Positions 53,548 through 61,857 of a DNA stretch of 64,000 bases are shown here, piece after piece. The stretch lies in contig QXWW01000001.1 of the NCBI GenBank assembly GCA_009911185.1, forward strand, positions 186,001-250,000, read 5' to 3'. A model generated the notes under the pieces. The model was not told where the DNA came from, ran no database searches, and saw only the letters and a program-made list of their open reading frames with translations. Positions within the stretch are counted from its first letter, which is position 1, and every line of letters starts with the position of its first letter. Source of the DNA: Lachnospiraceae bacterium. Lineage in GTDB: Bacteria > Bacillota > Clostridia > Lachnospirales > Lachnospiraceae. The translations under genes were made by a program, and so were the position numbers.

Positions 53548-55101
53548 GTGTTTATTAAAATTCTGTTTTTAATTGTTTTTTTTGCAGTAATGATTGGTGT
53601 GGGCCTGTATTCCAGGAAACATGCCACCAATGTGAATGATTTTGTGCTGGGCGGCCGGAGCGTAGGGCCGTGGCTGACAGCGTTTGCTTATGGAACCTCG
53701 TATTTTTCTGCCGTGGTTTTTGTAGGATATGCTGGTCAGTTTGGATATAAGTATGGTCTTGCCTCTACCTGGATTGGTATTGGAAACGCATTGATCGGTT
53801 CTTTGCTCGCATGGGTAATCCTGGGAAGGCGCACCCGCATCATGAGCAATCATCTGACCGCTGCAACCATGCCGGATTATTTTGGAAAACGCTATAACAG
53901 CAAAGCGCTTCGCATAGCGGCTTCTGCGATTGCATTTGTATTTCTGATTCCGTACACAGCATCCGTATACAATGGACTGTCGCGTCTTTTTGGAATGGCG
54001 TTTGATATTCCCTATGAGGTCTGTGTAATTGTAATGGCAGTACTCACCTGCGCTTATGTAATCCTGGGCGGCTATATGGCGACTGCCATCAACGATTTTA
54101 TCCAGGGAATCGTTATGCTGGCAGGAATTGTAGCCGTCATCGGAGCTGTTTTAAGCGGTCATGGCGGTTTTTTAGAAGCGGTACGCTCATTATCAGAACT
54201 GGATAGCGATATTGCCGTGACTATGGGACAGAAAGGCGCTTTCGCCTCATTCTTTGGTCCGGACCCTTTAAATCTTTTGGGCGTCATCATTCTGACATCC
54301 CTTGGAACCTGGGGACTGCCTCAGATGATACATAAATTTTATGCCATTAAAGACGAGAAATCGATCCAGTCCGGAACCATCATTTCAACATTTTTTGCCG
54401 TGATTGTCTCAGGAGGATGTTATTTTCTGGGAGGTTTTGGAAGGCTGTTTGATACGGCGGCAATCCACAAGGAGGACGGAAGCGTAATTTATGATGCGAT
54501 TATCCCGGAAATGCTGTCTACCCTGCCAGACATTCTGGTAGGTGTAGTGATTGTGCTGGTACTGTCCGCTTCCATGTCCACGTTGTCCTCCCTGGTACTG
54601 ACGTCAAGCTCTACACTGACCCTGGATTTTCTCAAAGATAATTTTATCAAAAAAATGAGCGATAAAAAACAGCTACTGTGTATGCGCATCCTGCTGGTAT
54701 TTTTTATTGTATGTTCTGTGGTGCTTGCGCTGTTCCCGCCGAAATCTATCGCACAGTTTATTGCGCAGCTTATGGGAATTTCCTGGGGAGCGCTTGCAGG
54801 AGCTTTTCTGGCTCCGTTCCTTTATGGCCTGTACTGGAAAGGCGTTACCCGCGCAGCAGTCTGGGCGAGCTTTGCCTGCGGTATCGGCCTTACGGTGTCC
54901 AATATGTTCTTGTCCTATATTGCATCTCCGATTAATGCAGGCGCCATCGCTATGGTACTTGGGCTGATTGTCGTACCGCTTGTCAGTCTGGTAACGCCTA
55001 AGATGGACCAGCGGGAAGTAGAAGAAATATTCAGCTGTCTGGAAGAACAGGTGGTTGTAGATAAGAAAATCGCATTGCCTAAAAGTAACGGCAAAAAATA
55101 A
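53548..55101 (+). CDS. Sodium:solute symporter family protein
   Basis: The 517-residue protein has about 13 membrane segments of the SSS (LeuT-like) family. The core motifs GGRSVGPWLTAFAYGTSYFS in TM2 region and later GTWGLPQMIHKFYAIKDEKS are visible. It begins with GTG after AAGGAGG and ends the aryl-acid group, just before a terminator, so it may import or export an aryl acid. The substrate is inferred from context only. Similar proteins carry proline, pantothenate or monocarboxylates. Confidence 0.88.
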   Translation: MFIKILFLIVFFAVMIGVGLYSRKHATNVNDFVLGGRSVGPWLTAFAYGTSYFSAVVFVGYAGQFGYKYGLASTWIGIGNALIGSLLAWVILGRRTRIMSNHLTAATMPDYFGKRYNSKALRIAASAIAFVFLIPYTASVYNGLSRLFGMAFDIPYEVCVIVMAVLTCAYVILGGYMATAINDFIQGIVMLAGIVAVIGAVLSGHGGFLEAVRSLSELDSDIAVTMGQKGAFASFFGPDPLNLLGVIILTSLGTWGLPQMIHKFYAIKDEKSIQSGTIISTFFAVIVSGGCYFLGGFGRLFDTAAIHKEDGSVIYDAIIPEMLSTLPDILVGVVIVLVLSASMSTLSSLVLTSSSTLTLDFLKDNFIKKMSDKKQLLCMRILLVFFIVCSVVLALFPPKSIAQFIAQLMGISWGALAGAFLAPFLYGLYWKGVTRAAVWASFACGIGLTVSNMFLSYIASPINAGAIAMVLGLIVVPLVSLVTPKMDQREVEEIFSCLEEQVVVDKKIALPKSNGKK

Positions 55102-55110
55102 TTTGTACCG

Positions 55111-55146
55111 ACACTCCGTTGAATTTGCCAATGGAGTGTTTTTTTT
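55111..55146 (+). terminator. Rho-independent terminator after the symporter gene
   Basis: ACACTCCGTTG pairs with CAATGGAGTGT (one G-T) around a seven-base loop and is followed by a run of seven T. It ends the aryl-acid group; its T-run abuts the -35 box of the copper operon. Confidence 0.9.
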
Positions 55147-55147
55147 C

Positions 55148-55177
55148 TTGACAATATACCCTTACAGGGTATATAAT
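55148..55177 (+). promoter_or_regulatory. Copper operon promoter with CsoR-type operator
   Basis: TTGACA (55148-55153) and TATAAT (55172-55177) with an 18-base spacer form a near-perfect promoter. Within it lies the palindrome TATACCC-TTACA-GGGTATA (55155-55173), like the TACCC/GGGTA operators of CsoR. Repressor binding would cover the spacer and -10 box and block transcription until copper is bound. Confidence 0.85.
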
Positions 55178-55216
55178 GACAGAAATGAAAATAATTTGCA
55201 CGAAGGAGGAAAAACT

Positions 55217-55525
55217 ATGATGCAAGAGGAGACAGAAAATTGCTGCCATAAGACAAAAGAACGGTCAGAAAAAGAATATAAAGATCTGATTCACCGGCTG
55301 AACCGCATTGAAGGCCAGGTTCGGGGAATCAAAGGTATGGTGGAGAAAGACGTATACTGCACGGATATTTTGGTTCAGGTGGCGGCTGTAAACGCAGCGT
55401 TGAACAGTTTTAGCAGAGTGCTGTTGTCAAATCATATTAAGACCTGCGTCACAAGAGATATTCTGGAGGGTCGGGAGGATACAGTGGATGAACTGGTGGA
55501 AACGCTCCGGAAACTGATGAAGTAA
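55217..55525 (+). CDS. csoR: CsoR copper-sensing repressor
   Basis: CsoR is an all-helical tetramer that leaves DNA when Cu(I) binds. The 102-residue protein carries Cys48, His73 and Cys77, spaced exactly like the Cys36-His61-Cys65 ligands of M. tuberculosis CsoR. LIHRLNRIEGQVRGIKGMVE is the family's first helix. An N-terminal CCH stretch (residues 9-11) is unusual and could add metal contacts. AAGGAGG precedes ATG 55217; the longer frame to 55103 covers the promoter. Confidence 0.94.
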   Translation: MMQEETENCCHKTKERSEKEYKDLIHRLNRIEGQVRGIKGMVEKDVYCTDILVQVAAVNAALNSFSRVLLSNHIKTCVTRDILEGREDTVDELVETLRKLMK

Positions 55526-55546
55526 CAGCAAAAGGAGGAGATGCGG

Positions 55547-58108
55547 ATGAAACAATATACAGTGACAGGCATGAGCTGCGCGGCATGCAGCACCAGGGTG
55601 GAAAAGGCGGTTTCCAGGCTTTCCGGCGTTACTTCCTGTTCGGTTAGCTTACTGACAAACTCCATGGGAGTCGAGGGTACGGCGAAAGAGGCAGAGATTA
55701 TCCGCGCCGTAGAGGAGGCAGGCTATGGTGCGGCTGTAAAGGGGACGGATATATCGCATACCGCCCGTACCGGGGACGCAGAGGCTGCTCTGAAAGATAC
55801 AGACACACCATTACTAAAGCAGCGATTATATTATTCCCTGGGCTTTCTTTTGATATTAATGTATTTGTCGATGGGGCATATGATGTGGAACTGGCCGCTG
55901 CCGGGGTTCCTTGCAGATAACCATATTGCTATGGGGCTGCTCCAGCTTTTATTGACGGTAATCATTATGATTATCAATCAGAAATTTTTTGTCAGCGGCT
56001 TTAAAAGTTTTATTCACGGCGCCCCTAATATGGATACTCTTGTAGCCCTCGGCGCCGGCGCGGCATTTGTTTACAGTGCCTACGCCCTGTTTGCCATGAC
56101 AGACGCCCAGGTCAGAGGAAATACGGCGCAGGTTATGGAATATATGCATGAATTTTATTTTGAATCGGCGGCTATGATATTGACATTGATTACAGTAGGC
56201 AAAATGCTGGAAGCGAAGTCTAAGGGCCGGACTACGGACGCATTGAAAGGTTTGATGAAGCTGGCTCCCAAGACGGCCGTACTCCTCAAAGATGGGCAAG
56301 AGACAGAGGTTTCCATTGAAATGGTAAAAAAGGGCGATATTTTTGTGGTACGCCCCGGTGAGAATATTCCGGTAGACGGGATTGTGCTGGAAGGAACGAG
56401 CGCCGTTAATGAGGCGGCGCTGACTGGAGAAAGCATTCCCGCAGATAAAGCGCAGGGAGATCTGGTATCTGCGGCAACGATAAACCAGTCCGGTTTTTTA
56501 AAGTGCGAGGCGTCCAGAGTAGGAGAAGACACCACTCTGTCCCAGATTATACAAATGGTAAGCGACGCGGCGGCGACCAAAGCTCCAATTGCAAAAGTCG
56601 CCGATAAAGTATCTGGTATTTTCGTTCCGGCCGTCATTGCAATTTCCCTGGTAACTATGGCAGTCTGGCTTCTTACAGGAGCAGGAATCGGCTTTGCCCT
56701 TGCAAGAGGAATTTCTGTGCTGGTGATTAGCTGTCCCTGTGCCTTAGGTCTTGCCACACCAGTGGCAATTATGGTAGGCAACGGAATCGGCGCGAAAAAT
56801 GGTATTCTGTTTAAAACGGCAGTATCGCTGGAAGAGACGGGGAAAATAGATATTGTTGCGCTGGATAAAACAGGAACGATTACCAGAGGGGAACCAAGGG
56901 TTACTGACGTTATGCCGATGGAGGGGATTTCGGAAGATGTACTCATTCATTCTGCTTCTTCCCTGGAACAGAAAAGTGAACATCCCCTGGCAAAGGCAGT
57001 ATTGGCATATGCGCAGGAACAAAAAATCATCCCCGGGGACGTCGCGGAATTTACCGCTCTTCCAGGAAACGGATTGTCCGGAAAAATAGAAAACGCATTG
57101 TTATGCGGAGGTAATGCTGAATTTATCCAAACACATGCGCAGATTCCGCAGGAAGTAAGCAAACTGGCAAAGCGCCTGGCAGAGGAAGGGAAAACGCCGC
57201 TATTTTTTTCCAGGAACGGCGCTTTGCTGGGAATCGTAGCAGTGGCAGACGTAATAAAAGAAGACAGTCCCAGAGCCATTCGTGAGCTTAAGAAGCTGGG
57301 GATTCATGTGGTGATGCTTACCGGAGACAATCAGCGCACGGCGGACGCTATTGGAAAAGAGGCGGGGGTGGACGAGGTAATCGCCGGCGTTCTTCCTGAT
57401 GGAAAAGAATCCGTCATTCGCTTTTTGCAGGAAAAAGGCAAAGTGGCAATGGTGGGAGACGGTATTAATGACGCTCCGGCGCTTACCAGAGCTGATATGG
57501 GCATCGCTATCGGGGCTGGAACAGACGTGGCGATTGACGCGGCGGACATTGTGCTGATGAAGAACAGACTCAGTGACGTTCCGGCGGCAATCCGTTTAAG
57601 CCGTGCTACTTTAAAAAATATTCATGAAAATCTTTTCTGGGCATTTATATATAATATTATTGGCATTCCTCTGGCCGCCGGAATCTGGATTCCGTTATTT
57701 GGCTGGCAGTTGAATCCCATGTTTGGTGCAGCGGCAATGAGTTTGTCCAGTTTTTGCGTAGTAACCAACGCACTGCGACTGAATATGCAGAATATTTACA
57801 GCGACAGAAAAGACAGGCCAAGAAACAGGAAACATAAGGCAGAAACGGTTAATTCCGCTGTGAAATGGCCAAAGGAAGAAAAAAAGGAGGAAAATAACAT
57901 GGAGAAAACAATGAAAATCGAGGGTATGATGTGCGGTCACTGCGAGGCAAGCGTAAAAAAATGCTTAGAGGCGCTTGCACAGGTGACGAATGCAGAGGTC
58001 AGCCATGAAAAAGGCACTGCGGTGGTAACTTTGAAAGAAGAAACGGCGGATGACATTCTGAAAAAAGCAGTTGAGGAGCTGGATTACAAGGTGTTATCCA
58101 TCCAGTAA
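55547..58108 (+). CDS. copA: Copper-exporting P1B-type ATPase with a C-terminal CopZ-like domain
   Basis: CopA pumps Cu(I) out of the cell. The 853-residue protein has an N-terminal heavy-metal domain (GMSCAACS), about eight membrane segments, TGES, the ion-site SCPCALGLATP, phosphorylation site DKTGT, SEHPLA and GDGINDAP. After the last segments a charged linker leads to a second HMA domain (residues 785-853, GMMCGHCEA), an unusual position. AAAGGAGG suits ATG 55547 (eight bases away) better than 55541. Regulated through the csoR operator. Confidence 0.95.
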   Translation: MKQYTVTGMSCAACSTRVEKAVSRLSGVTSCSVSLLTNSMGVEGTAKEAEIIRAVEEAGYGAAVKGTDISHTARTGDAEAALKDTDTPLLKQRLYYSLGFLLILMYLSMGHMMWNWPLPGFLADNHIAMGLLQLLLTVIIMIINQKFFVSGFKSFIHGAPNMDTLVALGAGAAFVYSAYALFAMTDAQVRGNTAQVMEYMHEFYFESAAMILTLITVGKMLEAKSKGRTTDALKGLMKLAPKTAVLLKDGQETEVSIEMVKKGDIFVVRPGENIPVDGIVLEGTSAVNEAALTGESIPADKAQGDLVSAATINQSGFLKCEASRVGEDTTLSQIIQMVSDAAATKAPIAKVADKVSGIFVPAVIAISLVTMAVWLLTGAGIGFALARGISVLVISCPCALGLATPVAIMVGNGIGAKNGILFKTAVSLEETGKIDIVALDKTGTITRGEPRVTDVMPMEGISEDVLIHSASSLEQKSEHPLAKAVLAYAQEQKIIPGDVAEFTALPGNGLSGKIENALLCGGNAEFIQTHAQIPQEVSKLAKRLAEEGKTPLFFSRNGALLGIVAVADVIKEDSPRAIRELKKLGIHVVMLTGDNQRTADAIGKEAGVDEVIAGVLPDGKESVIRFLQEKGKVAMVGDGINDAPALTRADMGIAIGAGTDVAIDAADIVLMKNRLSDVPAAIRLSRATLKNIHENLFWAFIYNIIGIPLAAGIWIPLFGWQLNPMFGAAAMSLSSFCVVTNALRLNMQNIYSDRKDRPRNRKHKAETVNSAVKWPKEEKKEENNMEKTMKIEGMMCGHCEASVKKCLEALAQVTNAEVSHEKGTAVVTLKEETADDILKKAVEELDYKVLSIQ
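57899..58108 (+). CDS. copZ: CopZ-like copper chaperone, internal start within copA
   Basis: The last 69 codons of the copA frame form a complete HMA chaperone: MEKTMKIEGMMCGHCEASVK with MxCxxC, and the C-terminal DDILKKAVEELDYKVLSI. An AAAAAGGAGG site (57881-57890) lies eight bases before ATG 57899, which strongly suggests separate initiation. The frame is continuous with copA, so both a fusion and a free chaperone could be made. It looks like an ancestral copA-copZ pair that lost the copA stop. Confidence 0.65.
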   Translation: MEKTMKIEGMMCGHCEASVKKCLEALAQVTNAEVSHEKGTAVVTLKEETADDILKKAVEELDYKVLSIQ

Positions 58109-58123
58109 CAGCATATGCGGGTT

Positions 58124-58159
58124 CAGGACTGGCAGAGGATTTATTCTCTGCCAGTCCTG
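58124..58159. terminator. Hairpin after the copper operon
   Basis: Perfect 14-base arms (CAGGACTGGCAGAG and its complement) around an eight-base loop. No direct T-run follows, though TATAATTTTATTTT comes about 5-10 bases later. Likely ends the csoR-copA transcript. Confidence 0.65.
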
Positions 58160-58324
58160 GCTGTATAATTTTATTTTGAAAAAATTGGCAAACAAATTGT
58201 GAAAAAATTCCTTTTAATATCTGATTAAATATTTTATTATATAAAATCGACAGAAAAATAAACGAAAAATCCCAAAAAATAGTACATGTTTTTTTTATAT
58301 TTTTAATGCTTTTTGAAAAAAATG

Positions 58325-58333
58325 TGATACAAT
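58325..58333 (+). promoter_or_regulatory. Extended -10 box for the polysaccharide deacetylase gene
   Basis: TGATACAAT (58325-58333) forms a TGN-TACAAT extended -10 element about 40 bases before the gene. A usable -35 box at the right distance is not seen. The upstream 150 bases are very AT-rich. Confidence 0.4.
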
Positions 58334-58372
58334 AATAACAGTAATGTTCGAAAGACCCGGGAGGTCCTATAC

Positions 58373-59350
58373 ATGGAAGAGAAAACAAATGGATTACGAG
58401 ACCAGCAGATGAGACGCCGGCGTATCAATAAGATGAAAATGTATATTCTTACATTTGGAGCAGTGTGGATACTTATATTAAGTATATTATCTACCGTACT
58501 GCTGGTGAAGCTGATTGTTCTTGAAGACCGATTGGAAAGAATAGAAGAATCGGTGATCTCGGTAGAACAGTTTGTGGAGAATCAGAATCAGAAAAACGCA
58601 GGTTCCCCGGAAGAAAAAAAACCTGATACGGTTCAGGACAATACAGCAGGCTATGAGACGGGCGCACAGTCAGCGGAACCTATGACCGAAGAAGGGACGA
58701 AAGCGGAAGAAGCAGAACACCGCAAAGTATACCTTACCTTTGACGATGGGCCAAGCGAGAACACAGCCAGGATTTTGGATATATTGAAGGAACGCAATAT
58801 AAAAGCCACATTTTTTGTAATAGGAAATGAAGAGGAAGAAGCAAAAGCGCTTTACCAGCGCATTGTAGATGAAGGGCATACGATTGGAATGCATTCCTTT
58901 ACCCATAAATACGACGTCATCTATCAGTCTTTGGAAGCTTATGTGGAAGATATGAGGCATCTGCAGTCCTATCTGGAAGAAATTACGGGAGTAACCACAA
59001 ATCTCATACGTTTTCCGGGCGGCAGCAGCAACCATGTGAGTAATGTGGACATGCGGGAACTGATCCGTTATCTGAATGAAGAAGGATTTACCTATTTTGA
59101 CTGGAATGTGGCAAGCGGCGACGCTACCAGTCAGGTCTATACACCGGACGAGCTGGTGCAGAATGTAATAAACGACGTTGTAAAATATGACACATCTGTA
59201 GTGCTGATGCATGATTCTTCTGCGAAATCGACTACAGTAGAGGCGCTGGCCCCTATGATTGACCAGCTTGAGGAGATGGGAGCGGAACTTTTACCCATTG
59301 ATGAAAATACACAGCCTGTACAGCATATAACAGCAGAAAATGTGGAATAA
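58373..59350 (+). CDS. Polysaccharide (peptidoglycan) deacetylase, membrane-anchored
   Basis: The 325-residue protein has one N-terminal membrane segment (residues 24-46), a Glu/Lys-rich spacer to about residue 115, and a NodB domain with TFDDGPSENT (catalytic Asp and metal Asp), the metal motif HSFTHKYD, RFPGGSS, and VLMHDSS. It should remove acetyl groups from cell-wall GlcNAc or MurNAc outside the membrane, like PgdA, which gives lysozyme resistance. Confidence 0.9.
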   Translation: MEEKTNGLRDQQMRRRRINKMKMYILTFGAVWILILSILSTVLLVKLIVLEDRLERIEESVISVEQFVENQNQKNAGSPEEKKPDTVQDNTAGYETGAQSAEPMTEEGTKAEEAEHRKVYLTFDDGPSENTARILDILKERNIKATFFVIGNEEEEAKALYQRIVDEGHTIGMHSFTHKYDVIYQSLEAYVEDMRHLQSYLEEITGVTTNLIRFPGGSSNHVSNVDMRELIRYLNEEGFTYFDWNVASGDATSQVYTPDELVQNVINDVVKYDTSVVLMHDSSAKSTTVEALAPMIDQLEEMGAELLPIDENTQPVQHITAENVE

Positions 59351-59400
59351 TATTTTGCATGAAATGCTTTTACATGAAAATAATTTATGGAGGTACATAT

Positions 59401-60234
59401 ATGAGCTTTTTTAAAGATTTCAAGGAAGACTTATCTCAGGCGGTAAATGAGCTGCTTCCGGGAGAAGAATTACAGCATAGTACAGCGACAAAGCAACCGG
59501 ATTTGGTTGTCAATACGCTGGAAAAGGAAGTGGATGTAGAATCTGAGTTAAAGAAGCTGGAAGGGCTTTTTGAAAAGGTAGAAGAACCTGCGCAGTCAGT
59601 AAAGCCTGTGGTTTTGACGCCAGAACAGCCGGAACTTCCGGAAATCAAGCTGGAAGATGCAATCCAGGAGAGCAAAAATGTAAAAAAAGTTGAACCAGAA
59701 GAAACCAATCAAAAGGAGGAAACAATTGTGAGTACAGAAAATGAAGTAAAGGTAGAGAAGGAAGCCAGCTTATCCCAGGAGATATCGGATGAAGTAACTG
59801 TGATTACAGAGGGAACTTCTTTGAAGGGTGATATGGAGTCTACTGGTTCATTTGAAATGAGAGGCAAAATTGAAGGAAACGTGACATGCAATGGCAAGAT
59901 GACAGTTACAGGAACTATCAAAGGAAACGCTAAGGCTTCGGAGTTCTTTGCGGACGCGGCCAAGATTGAAGGGGAAATTTCTACTTCCGGGACAGTCAAG
60001 GTTGGTCTTGGTTCTGTTGTAATCGGCAATATTTCAGCGTCCAGTGCGGTTATTGCAGGGGCAATCAAAGGAGATATAGATGTACAGGGACCGGTAGTAG
60101 TTGATACTTCTGCTGTTGTTATGGGCAATATCAAGTCCCGTTCCGTACAGATTAATAATGGCGCTGTCATTGAGGGCTTCTGTTCCCAGTGCTATGCGGA
60201 AGTTGATATGGACAGTCTGTTTGGGGAAGAATAG
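59401..60234 (+). CDS. Bactofilin family polymer-forming protein
   Basis: The 277-residue protein has an N-terminal acidic, low-complexity region (residues 1-140) and a right-handed beta-helix bactofilin domain (about 145-255) with regular repeats such as GSFEMRGKIEGNVTCNGKMT and IGNISASSAVIAGAIKGDID. Bactofilins self-assemble into filaments and guide wall enzymes. ATG 59401 follows GGAGG; the longer frame at 59359 does not. It lies 50 bases after a wall deacetylase, a fitting partner, and 11 bases before pyrH. Confidence 0.85.
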   Translation: MSFFKDFKEDLSQAVNELLPGEELQHSTATKQPDLVVNTLEKEVDVESELKKLEGLFEKVEEPAQSVKPVVLTPEQPELPEIKLEDAIQESKNVKKVEPEETNQKEETIVSTENEVKVEKEASLSQEISDEVTVITEGTSLKGDMESTGSFEMRGKIEGNVTCNGKMTVTGTIKGNAKASEFFADAAKIEGEISTSGTVKVGLGSVVIGNISASSAVIAGAIKGDIDVQGPVVVDTSAVVMGNIKSRSVQINNGAVIEGFCSQCYAEVDMDSLFGEE

Positions 60235-60245
60235 AAAGGCTGAAT

Positions 60246-60941
60246 ATGAAGAGAATATTATTAAAATTGAGTGGAGAAGCGCTGGCAGGAGAAAAGCATA
60301 CGGGCTTTGATGAAGCGACTGTTACGGTTGTCGCCAAGCAGGTAAAGCGGCTGATAGACGAAGGAACGGAAGTGGGGATCGTTATCGGCGGCGGCAATTT
60401 CTGGCGTGGACGGACCAGCGAGACAATCGACCGTACCAAGGCAGATCAGATTGGAATGCTTGCTACCGTGATGAATTGCATTTATGTTTCTGAGATTTTC
60501 CGTTCGGTAGGAATGATGACGCAGATTCTGACGCCTTTTGAATGCGGTGCCTTTACCAAGCTGTTTGCAAAGGATCGGGTAAACAAATATTTTGCAAAAG
60601 GAATCGTCTGCTTTTTCGCGGGCGGAACCGGACATCCTTATTTTTCCACGGATACGGCTACGGTTCTGCGCGCTGTGGAGATTGAAGCGGACGGCATTTT
60701 ACTGGCAAAGGCAATTGATGGGGTTTATGACAGTGATCCTAAGACCAATCCCGGTGCAGTTAAGTATAAACAGGTTTCTATCCAGGAGGTCATTGATAAG
60801 AAGCTTGCCGTGGTAGATTTGACAGCGTCGATTATGTGTATGGAAAACCGTATGCCTATGTATGTATTTGGTTTAAATGAAGAAGACAGTATTGTAAAAG
60901 CAATAAGCGGAGAGTTTTCGGGGACAAAGGTAACCGTGTAA
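60246..60941 (+). CDS. pyrH: UMP kinase
   Basis: PyrH phosphorylates UMP to UDP. The 231-residue protein starts MKRILLKLSGEALAG and has IGGGNFWRG, the glycine-rich RTKADQIGMLATVMNCI and the ATP-binding FFAGGTGHPYFSTDTA. It is the hexameric bacterial type of the amino acid kinase family. In most Firmicutes rpsB-tsf precede pyrH; here a bactofilin gene does. frr follows after 17 bases. Confidence 0.97.
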   Translation: MKRILLKLSGEALAGEKHTGFDEATVTVVAKQVKRLIDEGTEVGIVIGGGNFWRGRTSETIDRTKADQIGMLATVMNCIYVSEIFRSVGMMTQILTPFECGAFTKLFAKDRVNKYFAKGIVCFFAGGTGHPYFSTDTATVLRAVEIEADGILLAKAIDGVYDSDPKTNPGAVKYKQVSIQEVIDKKLAVVDLTASIMCMENRMPMYVFGLNEEDSIVKAISGEFSGTKVTV

Positions 60942-60958
60942 TATGGGAGGGTTTCTTT

Positions 60959-61513
60959 ATGGATGAGAGATTGCAGCAGTATAATGATAAAATGCAGAAA
61001 ACACATGATAATCTGTTGGGAGAGTTTGGTTCTATCCGCGCGGGGCGCGCCAATCCCCATGTACTGGACAGACTGAAAGTAGATTATTATGGAACGCCTA
61101 CCGGGCTCCAGCAGGTAGCAAATATTTCTGTTCCAGAACCTCGTATGATTTTAATTCAGCCTTGGGAAGCAAGTATGGTAAGGGAAATTGAAAAGGCAAT
61201 TCTGACTTCCGATTTGGGCATTAACCCTACGAACGATGGAAAAGTAATTCGTCTGGTATTTCCGGAACTGACAGAAGAACGCAGAAAAGAGCTGGCAAAG
61301 GAAGTTAAAAAGAAAGGCGAGAACGCCAAGGTGGCGGTTCGCAATATTCGCAGAGATGCCAATGATAATCTGAAGAAAATGGGTAAGTCCAATGATGTTT
61401 CGGAAGATGAAATAAAACAATTAGAGGATGAAGTGCAAAAATTAACAGATAAATTTATTGCCACGATAGACAAGGCAGTGGAAGAAAAAACAAAAGAGAT
61501 TCTTACAGTATAG
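60959..61513 (+). CDS. frr: Ribosome recycling factor
   Basis: RRF splits post-termination ribosomes with EF-G. The 184-residue protein has the full family sequence, including GEFGSIRAGRANPHVLDRLK, YYGTPTGLQQVANIS and FPELTEERRKELAKEVKK, in the three-helix bundle plus beta/alpha domain arrangement. It lies after pyrH as usual and is followed by a terminator. Confidence 0.98.
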   Translation: MDERLQQYNDKMQKTHDNLLGEFGSIRAGRANPHVLDRLKVDYYGTPTGLQQVANISVPEPRMILIQPWEASMVREIEKAILTSDLGINPTNDGKVIRLVFPELTEERRKELAKEVKKKGENAKVAVRNIRRDANDNLKKMGKSNDVSEDEIKQLEDEVQKLTDKFIATIDKAVEEKTKEILTV

Positions 61514-61857
61514 TAATAGTATCATTGCAGAAGCGGATAATTAGATTGTATTTATAAGGGGCTGGCGTATGCCTGTCCCTTTTCTTCTTATTTCATTTTC
61601 AAAGGGGAGAACTTTTCAAATTAAAGTGTGAAAGCATCTTTCCTATAGAATAGAATGCACACTCGCACAAGAAGTGTAGATTGCTTCGCAATGGTACTCG
61701 GCGCAGCAAATCGTCCAAGTCTCTCATGAATGATGGATTTAGGGAGTTGGTGCGGACTTGTCCGCTTTGTTCTCAGACAGTTTTCTTACCTTGTTAATCA
61801 TACCTGTTCTCTATTGATAGGGATTTAACGGCAATATGTTCGCATCAGGAGGTAACT
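61514..61857. other. Intergenic region between frr and uppS
   Basis: It begins with a terminator (61556-61588), then contains CCTATAGAATAGAATGCACA (61641-61660), a relative of a motif at 23,250, followed by a near inverted repeat GATTGCTTCGC / GCGCAGCAAATC (about 61679-61714). This block may be a small repeat element or RNA. No coding frame is supported. Confidence 0.5.
61556..61588 (+). terminator. Rho-independent terminator after frr
   Basis: AAGGGGCTGGC pairs with GCCTGTCCCTT (one mismatch, one G-T) around a GTAT loop and runs into TTCTTCTT. Confidence 0.75.

Noticed and set aside
56155-56946. 263-codon minus-strand frame rich in Ser/Thr/Pro/Ile
   Set aside because: Antisense shadow of the copA core; no start signals.
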